A stretch of DNA of 64,000 nucleotides, taken from NCBI GenBank assembly GCA_030435675.1, contig CM059622.1, positions 17,647,001-17,711,000 on the forward strand, written 5' to 3'. The DNA comes from Steinernema hermaphroditum. Lineage: Eukaryota > Nematoda > Chromadorea > Rhabditida > Steinernematidae. The translations under genes were made by a program, and so were the position numbers. This document shows, one piece after another, positions 50,201-62,154 of this stretch (the stretch's first letter is position 1; each line of letters begins with the position of its first letter). The notes beneath the pieces were generated by a model, which was not told the origin of the DNA, ran no database searches, and saw only the letters and a list, made by a program, of their open reading frames with translations.

Positions 50201-53200
50201 AAGTTTTGCAGGAAACTAAGATAGTCCACAGTAATCCCAACGGGAATAGGCGCGTTCGATCAGGCTCGTGCAGTTCTACAAGATCCACTCATAAAAATGC
50301 TATGGTACTTTGGAGCAGGAGGGTCAGATGCAGAGCTTTTGGTATGAGCAAGGGCCCTGCTGTCTCGAATTGAAAGTTTTGCAGGAAACTAAGATAGTCC
50401 GCAGGAAATCCAACGAGAGTAGGCGCGTTCGATCAGGCTCGTGCAGTTCTACAAGATCCAATCATAAAGTGATATGGTACTTTGGAGCAGGAGGGTCAGA
50501 TGCAGAACTCTTTGTATGAACAAGGCCCTATCTGTCTCGAATTGAAAGTTTTGCAGGAAACTAAGATAGTCCACAGTAATCCCAACGGGAATAGGCGCGT
50601 TCGATCAGGCTCGTGCAGTTCTACAAGATCCACTCATAAAAATGCTATGGTACTTTGGAGCAGGAGGGTCAGATGCAGAGCTTTTGGTATGAGCAAGGGC
50701 CCTGCTGTCTCGAATTGAAAGTTTTGCAGGAAACTAAGATAGTCCACAGTAAATCCAACGGGAATAGGCGCGTTCGATCAGGCTCGTGCAGTTCTACAAG
50801 ATCCAATCATAAAAATGCTATGGTACTTTGGAGCAGGAGGGTCAGATGCAGAACTCTTTGTATGAACAAGGCCCTATCTGTCTCGAATTGAAAGTTTTGC
50901 AGGAAACTAAGATAGTCCACAGTAATCCCAACGGGAATAGGCGCGTTCGATCAGGCTCGTGCAGTTCTACAAGATCCAATCATAAAAATGATATGGTACT
51001 TTGGAGCAGGAGGGTCAGATGCAGAGCTTTTGGTATGAGCAAGGGCCCTGCTGTCTCGAATTGAAAGTTTTGCAGGAAACTAAGATAGTCCACAGTAATC
51101 CCAACGGGAATAGGCGCGTTCGATCAGGCTCGTGCAGTTCTACAAGATCCACTCATAAAAATGCTATGGTACTTTGGAGCAGGAGGGTCAGATGCAGAGC
51201 TTTTGGTATGAGCAAGGGCCCTGCTGTCTCGAATTGAAAGTTTTGCTGGAAACTAAGATAGTCCGCAGGAAATCCAACGAGAGTAGGCGCGTTCGATCAG
51301 GCTCGTGCAGTTCTACAAGATCCAATCATAAAAATGATATGGTACTTTGGAGCAGGAGGGTCAGATGCAGAGCTTTTGGTATGAGCAAGGGCCCTGCTGT
51401 CTCGAATTGAAAGTTTTGCAGGAAACTAAGATAGTCCACAGTAATCCCAACGGGAATAGGCGCGTTCGATCAGGCTCGTGCAGTTCTACAAGATCCAATC
51501 ATAAAAATGATATGGTACTTTGGAGCAGGAGGGTCAGATGCAGAGCTTTTGGTATGAGCAAGGGCCCTGCTGTCTCGAATTGAAAGTTTTGCAGGAAACT
51601 AAGATATTCCACAGTAAATCCAACGGGAATAGGCGCGTTCGATCAGGCTCGTGCAGTTCTACAAGATCCAATCATAAAAATGCTATGGTACTTTGGAGCA
51701 GGAGGGTCAGATGCAGAACTCTTTGTATGAACAAGGCCCTATCTGTCTCGAATTGAAAGTTTTGCAGGAAACTAAGATAGTCCACAGTAATCCCAACGGG
51801 AATAGGCGCGTTCGATCAGGCTCGTGCAGTTCTACAAGATCCAATCATAAAAATGCTATGGTACTTTGGAGCAGGAGGGTCAGATGCAGAACTCTTTGTA
51901 TGAACAAGGGCCCTATCTGTCTCGAATTGAAAGTTTTGCAGGAAACTAAGATAGTCCACAGTAATCCCAACGGGAATAGGCGCGTTCGATCAGGCTCGTG
52001 CAGTTCTACAAGATCCAATCATAAAAATGATATGGTACTTTGGAGCAGGAGGGTCAGATGCAGAGCTTTTGGTATGAGCAAGGGCCCTGCTGTCTCGAAT
52101 TGAAAGTTTTGCAGGAAACTAAGATAGTCCACAGTAAATCCAACGGGAATAGGCGCGTTCGATCAGGCTCGTGCAGTTCTACAAGATCCAATCATAAAAA
52201 TGCTATGGTACTTTGGAGCAGGAGGGTCAGATGCAGAACTCTTTGTATGAACAAGGCCCTATCTGTCTCGAATTGAAAGTTTTGCAGGAAACTAAGATAG
52301 TCCACAGTAATCCCAACGGGAATAGGCGCGTTCGATCAGGCTCGTGCAGTTCTACAAGATCCAATCATAAAAATGATATGGTACTTTGGAGCAGGAGGGT
52401 CAGATGCAGAGCTTTTGGTATGAGCAAGGGCCCTGCTGTCTCGAATTGAAAGTTTTGCAGGAAACTAAGATAGTCCACAGTAATCCCAACGGGAATAGGC
52501 GCGTTCGATCAGGCTCGTGCAGTTCTACAAGATCCACTCATAAAAATGCTATGGTACTTTGGAGCAGGAGGGTCAGATGCAGAGCTTTTGGTATGAGCAA
52601 GGGCCCTGCTGTCTCGAATTGAAAGTTTTGCAGGAAACTAAGATAGTCCGCAGGAAATCCCAACGAGAGTAGGCGCGTTCGATCAGGCTCGTGCAGTTCT
52701 ACAAGATCCAATCATAAAAATGATATGGTACTTTGGAGCAGGAGGGTCAGATGCAGAGCTTTTGGTATGAGCAAGGGCCCTGCTGTCTCGAATTGAAAGT
52801 TTTGCAGGAAACTAAGATAGTCCACAGTAATCCCAACGGGAATAGGCGCGTTCGATCAGGCTCGTGCAGTTCTACAAGATCCAATCATAAAAATGATATG
52901 GTACTTTGGAGCAGGAGGGTCAGATGCAGAGCTTTTGGTATGAGCAAGGGCCCTGCTGTCTCGAATTGAAAGTTTTGCAGGAAACTAAGATAGTCCACAG
53001 TAAATCCAACGGGAATAGGCGCGTTCGATCAGGCTCGTGCAGTTCTACAAGATCCAATCATAAAAATGCTATGGTACTTTGGAGCAGGAGGGTCAGATGC
53101 AGAACTCTTTGTATGAACAAGGCCCTATCTGTCTCGAATTGAAAGTTTTGCAGGAAACTAAGATAGTCCACAGTAATCCCAACGGGAATAGGCGCGTTCG

Positions 53201-56200
53201 ATCAGGCTCGTGCAGTTCTACAAGATCCAATCATAAAAATGCTATGGTACTTTGGAGCAGGAGGGTCAGATGCAGAACTCTTTGGTATGAACAAGGGCCC
53301 TATCTGTCTCGAATTGAAAGTTTTGCAGGAAACTAAGATAGTCCACAGTAATCCCAACGGGAATAGGCGCGTTCGATCAGGCTCGTGCAGTTCTACAAGA
53401 TCCAATCATAAAAATGATATGGTACTTTGGAGCAGGAGGGTCAGATGCAGAGCTTTTGGTATGAGCAAGGGCCCTGCTGTCTCGAATTGAAAGTTTTGCA
53501 GGAAACTAAGATAGTCCACAGTAATTCCAACGGGAATAGGCGCGTTCGATCAGGCTCGTGCAGTTCTACAAGATCCAATCATAAAAATGCTATGGTACTT
53601 TGGAGCAGGAGGGTCAGATGCAGAGCTCTTTGGTATGAACAAGGGCCCTATCTGTCTCGAATTGAAAGTTTTGCAGGAAACTAAGATAGTCCACAGTAAT
53701 CCCAACGGGAATAGGCGCGTTCGATCAGGCTCGTGCAGTTCTACAAGATCCAATCATAAAAATGATATGGTACTTTGGAGCAGGAGGGTCAGATGCAGAG
53801 CTTTTGGTATGAGCAAGGGCCCTGCTGTCTCGAATTGAAAGTTTTGCAGGAAACTAAGATAGTCCACAGTAATCCCAACGGGAATAGGCGCGTTCGATCA
53901 GGCTCGTGCAGTTCTACAAGATCCACTCATAAAAATGCTATGGTACTTTGGAGCAGGAGGGTCAGATGCAGAGCTTTTGGTATGAGCAAGGGCCCTGCTG
54001 TCTCGAATTGAAAGTTTTGCAGGAAACTAAGATAGTCCACAGGAAATCCCAACGAGAATAGGCGCGTTCGATCAGGCTCGTGCAGTTCTACAAGATCCAA
54101 TCATAAAAATGATATGGTACTTTGGAGCAGGAGGGTCAGATGCAGAGCTTTTGGTATGAGCAAGGGCCCTGCTGTCTCGAATTGAAAGTTTTGCAGGAAA
54201 CTAAGATAGTCCACAGTAATCCCAACGGGAGTAGGCGCGTTCGATCAGGCTCGTGCAGTTCTACAAGATCCAATCATAAAAATGATATGGTACTTTGGAG
54301 CAGGAGGGTCAGATGCAGAGCTTTTGGTATGAGCAAGGGCCCTGCTGTCTCGAATTGAAAGTTTTGCAGGAAACTAAGATAGTCCACAGTAATCCCAACG
54401 GGAATAGGCGCGTTCGATCAGGCTCGTGCAGTTCTACAAGATCCAATCATAAAAATGATATGGTACTTTGGAGCAGGAGGGTCAGATGCAGAGCTTTTGG
54501 TATGAGCAAGGGCCCTGCTGTCTCGAATTGAAAGTTTTGCAGGAAACTAAGATAGTCCACAGGAATTCCAACGGGAGTAGGCGCGTTCGATCAGGCTCGT
54601 GCAGTTCTACAAGATCCAATCATAAAAATGATATGGTACTTTGGAGCAGGAGGGTCAGATGCAGAGCTCTTTGTATGAACAAGGGCCCTATCTGTCTCGA
54701 ATTGAAAGTTTTGCAGGAAACTAAGATAGTCCACAGTAATCCCAACGGGAATAGGCGCGTTCGATCAGGCTCGTGCAGTTCTACAAGATCCAATCATAAA
54801 AATGATATGGTACTTTGGAGCAGGAGGGTCAGATGCAGAGCTTTTGGTATGAGCAAGGGCCCTGCTGTCTCGAATTGAAAGTTTTGCAGGAAACTAAGAT
54901 AGTCCACAGTAATCCCAACGGGAATAGGCGCGTTCGATCAGGCTCGTGCAGTTCTACAAGATCCAATCATAAAAATGCTATGGTACTTTGGAGCAGGAGG
55001 GTCAGATGCAGAGCTCTTGGTATGAGCAAGGGCCCTGCTGTCTCGAATTGAAAGTTTTGCAGGAAACTAAGATAGTCCACAGTAAATCCCAACGGGAATA
55101 GGCGCGTTCGATCAGGCTCGTGCAGTTCTACAAGATCCAATCATAAAAATGCTATGGTACTTTGGAGCAGGAGGGTCAGATGCAGAGCTCTTTGTATGAA
55201 CAAGGGCCCTATCTGTCTCGAATTGAAAGTTTTGCAGGAAACTAAGATAGTCCACAGTAATCCCAACGGGAATAGGCGCGTTCGATCAGGCTCGTGCAGT
55301 TCTACAAGATCCAATCATAAAAATGCTATGGTACTTTGGAGCAGGAGGGTCAGATGCAGAGCTCTTGGTATGAACAAGGGCCCTATCTGTCTCGAATTGA
55401 AAGTTTTGCAGGAAACTAAGATAGTCCACAGTAATCCCAACGGGAATAGGCGCGTTCGATCAGGCTCGTGCAGTTCTACAAGATCCAATCATAAAAATGA
55501 TATGGTACTTTGGAGCAGGAGGGTCAGATGCAGAGCTTTTGGTATGAGCAAGGGCCCTGCTGTCTCGAATTGAAAGTTTTGCAGGAAACTAAGATAGTCC
55601 ACAGTAAATCCAACGGGAATAGGCGCGTTCGATCAGGCTCGTGCAGTTCTACAAGATCCAATCATAAAAATGCTATGGTACTTTGGAGCAGGAGGGTCAG
55701 ATGCAGAGCTCTTTGTATGAACAAGGGCCCTATCTGTCTCGAATTGAAAGTTTTGCAGGAAACTAAGATAGTCCACAGTAATCCCAACGGGAATAGGCGC
55801 GTTCGATCAGGCTCGTGCAGTTCTACAAGATCCAATCATAAAAATGATATGGTACTTTGGAGCAGGAGGGTCAGATGCAGAGCTTTTGGTATGAGCAAGG
55901 GCCCTGCTGTCTCGAATTGAAAGTTTTGCAGGAAACTAAGATAGTCCACAGTAATCCCAACGGGAATAGGCGCGTTCGATCAGGCTCGTGCAGTTCTACA
56001 AGATCCAATCATAAAAATGCTATGGTACTTTGGAGCAGGAGGGTCAGATGCAGAGCTTTTGGTATGAGCAAGGGCCCTGCTGTCTCGAATTGAAAGTTTT
56101 GCAGGAAACTAAGATAGTCCACAGGAATCCCAACGGGAATAGGCGCGTTCGATCAGGCTCGTGCAGTTCTACAAGATCCAATCATAAAAATGATATGGTA

Positions 56201-59200
56201 CTTTGGAGCAGGAGGGTCAGATGCAGAGCTTTTGGTATGAGCAAGGGCCCTGCTGTCTCGAATTGAAAGTTTTGCAGGAAACTAAGATAGTCCACAGGAA
56301 ATCCAACGGGAATAGGCGCGTTCGATCAGGCTCGTGCAGTTCTACAAGATCCAATCATAAAAATGATATGGTACTTTGGAGCAGGAGGGTCAGATGCAGA
56401 GCTTTTGGTATGAGCAAGGGCCCTGCTGTCTCGAATTGAAAGTTTTGCAGGAAACTAAGATAGTCCACAGTAATCCCAACGGGAATAGGCGCGTTCGATC
56501 AGGCTCGTGCAGTTCTACAAGATCCAATCATAAAAATGCTATGGTACTTTGGAGCAGGAGGGTCAGATGCAGAGCTTTTGGTATGAGCAAGGGCCCTGCT
56601 GTCTCGAATTGAAAGTTTTGCAGGAAACTAAGATAGTCCACAGGAAATCCAACGGGAATAGGCGCGTTCGATCAGGCTCGTGCAGTTCTACAAGATCCAA
56701 TCATAAAAATGATATGGTACTTTGGAGCAGGAGGGTCAGATGCAGAGCTCTTTGGTATGAACAAGGGCCCTAGCTGTCTCGAATTGAAAGTTTTGCAGGA
56801 AACTAAGATAGTCCACAGTAATCCCAACGGGAATAGGCGCGTTCGATCAGGCTCGTGCAGTTCTACAAGATCCAATCATAAAAATGATATGGTACTTTGG
56901 AGCAGGAGGGTCAGATGCAGAGCTTTTGGTATGAGCAAGGGCCCTGCTGTCTCGAATTGAAAGTTTTGCAGGAAACTAAGATAGTCCACAGTAATTCCAA
57001 CGGGAATAGGCGCGTTCGATCAGGCTCGTGCAGTTCTACAAAGATCCAATCATAAAAATGCTATGGTACTTTGGAGCAGGAGGGTCAGATGCAGAGCTTT
57101 TGGTATGAGCAAGGGCCCTGCTGTCTCGAATTGAAAGTTTTGCAGGAAACTAAGATAGTCCACAGTAATCCCAACGGGAATAGGCGCGTTCGATCAGGCT
57201 CGTGCAGTTCTACAAGATCCAATCATAAAAATGCTATGGTACTTTGGAGCAGGAGGGTCAGATGCAGAGCTTTTGGTATGAGAAAGGGCCCTGCTGTCTC
57301 GAATTGAAAGTTTTGCAGGAAACTAAGATAGTCCACAGTAATCCCAACGGGAATAGGCGCGTTCGATCAGGCTCGTGCAGTTCTACAAGATCCAATCATA
57401 AAAATGATATGGTACTTTGGAGCAGGAGGGTCAGATGCAGAGCTTTTGGTATGAGCAAGGGCCCTGCTGTCTCGAATTGAAAGTTTTGCAGGAAACTAAG
57501 ATAGTCCACAGGAAATCCAACGGGAATAGGCGCGTTCGATCAGGCTCGTGCAGTTCTACAAGATCCAATCATAAAAATGATATGGTACTTTGGAGCAGGA
57601 GGGTCAGATGCAGAGCTTTTGGTATGAGCAAGGGCCCTGCTGTCTCGAATTGAAAGTTTTGCAGGAAACTAAGATAGTCCACAGTAATCCCAACGGGAAT
57701 AGGCGCGTTCGATCAGGCTCGTGCAGTTCTACAAGATCCAATCATAAAAATGATATGGTACTTTGGAGCAGGAGGGTCAGATGCAGAGCTTTTGGTATGA
57801 GCAAGGGCCCTGCTGTCTCGAATTGAAAGTTTTGCAGGAAACTAAGATAGTCCACAGGAAATCCAACGGGAGTAGGCGCGTTCGATCAGGCTCGTGCAGT
57901 TCTACAAGATCCAATCATAAAAATGATATGGTACTTTGGAGCAGGAGGGTCAGATGCAGAGCTTTTGGTATGAGCAAGGGCCCTGCTGTCTCGAATTGAA
58001 AGTTTTGCAGGAAACTAAGATAGTCCACAGTAATCCCAACGGGAATAGGCGCGTTCGATCAGGCTCGTGCAGTTCTACAAGATCCAATCATAAAAATGAT
58101 ATGGTACTTTGGAGCAGGAGGGTCAGATGCAGAGCTTTTGGTATGAGCAAGGGCCCTGCTGTCTCGAATTGAAAGTTTTGCAGGAAACTAAGATAGTCCA
58201 CAGTAATCCCAACGGGAATAGGCGCGTTCGATCAGGCTCGTGCAGTTCTACAAGATCCAATCATAAAAATGATATGGTACTTTGGAGCAGGAGGGTCAGA
58301 TGCAGAGCTTTTGGTATGAGCAAGGGCCCTGCTGTCTCGAATTGAAAGTTTTGCAGGAAACTAAGATAGTCCACAGTAATCCCAACGGGAATAGGCGCGT
58401 TCGATCAGGCTCGTGCAGTTCTACAAGATCCAATCATAAAAATGATATGGTACTTTGGAGCAGGAGGGTCAGATGCAGAGCTTTTGGTATGAGCAAGGGC
58501 CCTGCTGTCTCGAATTGAAAGTTTTGCAGGAAACTAAGATAGTCCACAGTAAATCCAACGGGAATAGGCGCGTTCGATCAGGCTCGTGCAGTTCTACAAG
58601 ATCCAATCATAAAAATGCTATGGTACTTTGGAGCAGGAGGGTCAGATGCAGAACTCTTTGTATGAACAAGGCCCTATCTGTCTCGAATTGAAAGTTTTGC
58701 AGGAAACTAAGATAGTCCACAGTAATCCCAACGGGAATAGGCGCGTTCGATCAGGCTCGTGCAGTTCTACAAGATCCAATCATAAAAATGATATGGTACT
58801 TTGGAGCAGGAGGGTCAGATGCAGAGCTTTTGGTATGAGCAAGGGCCCTGCTGTCTCGAATTGAAAGTTTTGCAGGAAACTAAGATAGTCCACAGGAAAT
58901 CCAACGAGAGTAGGCGCGTTCGATCAGGCTCGTGCAGTTCTACAAGATCCAATCATAAAAATGATATGGTACTTTGGAGCAGGAGGGTCAGATGCAGAGC
59001 TTTTGGTATGAGCAAGGGCCCTGCTGTCTCGAATTGAAAGTTTTGCAGGAAACTAAGATAGTCCACAGTAATCCCAACGGGAATAGGCGCGTTCGATCAG
59101 GCTCGTGCAGTTCTACAAGATCCAATCATAAAAATGCTATGGTACTTTGGAGCAGGAGGGTCAGATGCAGAGCTTTTGGTATGAGCAAGGGCCCTGCTGT

Positions 59201-61795
59201 CTCGAATTGAAAGTTTTGCAGGAAACTAAGATAGTCCACAGTAATCCCAACGGGAATAGGCGCGTTCGATCAGGCTCGTGCAGTTCTACAAGATCCAATC
59301 ATAAAAATGCTATGGTACTTTGGAGCAGGAGGGTCAGATGCAGAGCTTTTGGTATGAGCAAGGGCCCTGCTGTCTCGAATTGAAAGTTTTGCAGGAAACT
59401 AAGATAGTCCACAGGAAATCCAACGAGAGTAGGCGCGTTCGATCAGGCTCGTGCAGTTCTACAAGATCCAATCATAAAAATGATATGGTACTTTGGAGCA
59501 GGAGGGTCAGATGCAGAGCTTTTGGTATGAGCAAGGGCCCTGCTGTCTCGAATTGAAAGTTTTGCAGGAAACTAAGATAGTCCACAGTAATCCCAACGGG
59601 AATAGGCGCGTTCGATCAGGCTCGTGCAGTTCTACAAGATCCAATCATAAAAATGCTATGGTACTTTGGAGCAGGAGGGTCAGATGCAGAGCTTTTGGTA
59701 TGAGCAAGGGCCCTGCTGTCTCGAATTGAAAGTTTTGCAGGAAACTAAGATAGTCCACAGTAATCCCAACGGGAATAGGCGCGTTCGATCAGGCTCGTGC
59801 AGTTCTACAAGATCCACTCATAAAAATGCTATGGTACTTTGGAGCAGGAGGGTCAGATGCAGAGCTTTTGGTATGAGCAAGGGCCCTGCTGTCTCGAATT
59901 GAAAGTTTTGCTGGAAACTAAGATAGTCCGCAGGAAATCCAACGAGAGTAGGCGCGTTCGATCAGGCTCGTGCAGTTCTACAAGATCCAATCATAAAAAT
60001 GATATGGTACTTTGGAGCAGGAGGGTCAGATGCAGAGCTTTTGGTATGAGCAAGGGCCCTGCTGTCTCGAATTGAAAGTTTTGCAGGAAACTAAGATAGT
60101 CCACAGTAATCCCAACGGGAATAGGCGCGTTCGATCAGGCTCGTGCAGTTCTACAAGATCCAATCATAAAAATGATATGGTACTTTGGAGCAGGAGGGTC
60201 AGATGCAGAGCTTTTGGTATGAGCAAGGGCCCTGCTGTCTCGAATTGAAAGTTTTGCAGGAAACTAAGATAGTCCACAGTAATCCCAACGGGAATAGGCG
60301 CGTTCGATCAGGCTCGTGCAGTTCTACAAGATCCAATCATAAAAATGATATGGTACTTTGGAGCAGGAGGGTCAGATGCAGAGCTTTTGGTATGAGCAAG
60401 GGCCCTGCTGTCTCGAATTGAAAGTTTTGCAGGAAACTAAGATAGTCCACAGTAAATCCAACGGGAATAGGCGCGTTCGATCAGGCTCGTGCAGTTCTAC
60501 AAGATCCAATCATAAAAATGCTATGGTACTTTGGAGCAGGAGGGTCAGATGCAGAACTCTTTGTATGAACAAGGGCCCTATCTGTCTCGAATTGAAAGTT
60601 TTGCAGGAAACTAAGATAGTCCACAGTAATCCCAACGGGAATAGGCGCGTTCGATCAGGCTCGTGCAGTTCTACAAGATCCAATCATAAAAATGATATGG
60701 TACTTTGGAGCAGGAGGGTCAGATGCAGAGCTTTTGGTATGAGCAAGGGCCCTGCTGTCTCGAATTGAAAGTTTTGCAGGAAACTAAGATAGTCCACAGT
60801 AATCCCAACGGGAATAGGCGCGTTCGATCAGGCTCGTGCAGTTCTACAAGATCCAATCATAAAAATGATATGGTACTTTGGAGCAGGAGGGTCAGATGCA
60901 GAGCTTTTGGTATGAGCAAGGGCCCTGCTGTCTCGAATTGAAAGTTTTGCAGGAAACTAAGATAGTCCACAGTAATCCCAACGGGAATAGGCGCGTTCGA
61001 TCAGGCTCGTGCAGTTCTACAAGATCCAATCATAAAAATGCTATGGTACTTTGGAGCAGGAGGGTCAGATGCAGAGCTTTTGGTATGAGCAAGGGCCCTG
61101 CTGTCTCGAATTGAAAGTTTTGCAGGAAACTAAGATAGTCCACAGGAAATCCAACGAGAGTAGGCGCGTTCGATCAGGCTCGTGCAGTTCTACAAGATCC
61201 AATCATAAAAATGCTATGGTACTTTGGAGCAGGAGGGTCAGATGCAGAACTCTTTGTATGAACAAGGCCCTATCTGTCTCGAATTGAAAGTTTTGCAGGA
61301 AACTAAGATAGTCCACAGTAATCCCAACGGGAATAGGCGCGTTCGATCAGGCTCGTGCAGTTCTACAAGATCCAATCATAAAAATGATATGGTACTTTGG
61401 AGCAGGAGGGTCAGATGCAGAGCTCTTTGTATGAACAAGGGCCCTATCTGTCTCGAATTGAAAGTTTTGCAGGAAACTAAGATAGTCCACAGTAGTCCCA
61501 ACGGGAATAGGCGCGTTCGATCAGGCTCGTGCAGTTCTACAAGATCCAATCATAAAAATGATATGGTACTTTGGAGCAGGAGGGTCAGATGCAGAGCTTT
61601 TGGTATGAGCAAGGGCCCTGCTGTCTCGAATTGAAAGTTTTGCAGGAAACTAAGATAGTCCGCAGGAAATCCAACGAGAGTAGGCGCGTTCGATCAGGCT
61701 CGTGCAGTTCTACAAGATCCAATCATAAAAATGCTATGGTACTTTGGAGCAGGAGGGTCAGATGCAGAACTCTTTGTATGAACAAGGCCCTATCT

Positions 61796-61880
61796 GTCTC
61801 GAATTGAAAGTTTTGCAGGAAACTAAGATAGTCCACAGTAATCCCAACGGGAAAAAAACAAGGGCCCTGCTCTCTCGAAT
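61796..61880 (+). other. Truncated satellite B monomer, deletion junction
   Basis: Successive copies of the TCTCGAATTGAAAG segment are only 76 bp apart here instead of 173, so about 97 bp is missing. At the join, AACGGGA runs into a run of seven A and then ACAAGGGCCC, and the next segment reads CTCTCG instead of GTCTCG. It lies about 250 bp before the orientation switch. Confidence 0.85.
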
Positions 61881-62091
61881 TGAAAGTTTTGCAGGAAACT
61901 AAGATAGTCCACAGTAATCCCAACGGGAATAGGCGCGTTCGATCAGGCTCGTGCAGTTCTACAAGATCCACTCATAAAAATGCTATGGTACTTTGGAGCA
62001 GGAGGGTCAGATGCAGAGCTTTTGGTATGAGCAAGGGCCCTGCTGTCTCGAATTGAAAGTTTTGCAGGAAACTAAGATAGTCCACAGTAAT

Positions 62092-62154
62092 CGTTCGATC
62101 AGGCTCGTGCAGTTATGAGTGGATCTTGTAGAACTGCACGAGCCTGATCGAACG
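62092..62154. repeat. Fold-back junction where satellite B changes orientation
   Basis: Arms 62092-62114 and 62132-62154 are perfect 23-bp reverse complements around a 17-base loop. To the left all satellite B monomers read on the plus strand; to the right all read on the minus strand. Just outside the left arm, a 17-bp piece of the monomer (between GTAATC and GTTCG) is missing but is present on the right arm. Beyond that bulge the complementarity continues for as long as both arrays do. Confidence 0.92.

Larger units (their letters stand above)
27995..62114 (+). repeat. Satellite B: ~173-bp monomer array, right domain
   Basis: About 197 monomers of the same family and orientation as the left domain, but with different common variants. 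GCTATGG or GATATGG follows the A-run instead of TCTATGG, GAGCTTTTGGTATGAGCAAGG-type segments are frequent, and AGTAATCCC or AGTAAATCC replaces GGAATCCC. From about 46826 a new variant, GATCCACTCAT in place of GATCCAATCAT, appears in at least 11 monomers. Monomers with both GAACAAGGG and CCCTATCTG are 174 bp, which keeps one frame open across neighbours and gives frames up to 252 codons (32479-33237). These are tandem artefacts. The array ends in a 97-bp truncation near 61855 and an orientation switch at 62114. Confidence 0.97.

Noticed and set aside
10259..62000. Hundreds of 78-codon to 252-codon open frames on the plus strand across satellite B
   Set aside because: They are the same monomer read over and over. 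The frame shifts at each 173-bp step and stays open only where a one-base insertion makes the unit 174 bp. There is no start context, domain or codon signal, so these are tandem-repeat artefacts.
10157..62114. A CENP-B box in satellite B (AACGGGA near the AATCCC segment)
   Set aside because: Only the CGGGA end matches. The required TTCG upstream and the central A are not at the right spacing on either strand.
10157..62114. Pol III B-box-like GCGTTCGATCAGG in every satellite B monomer
   Set aside because: Only GTTCGA matches; the flanking bases are wrong and no A box precedes it at a suitable distance.
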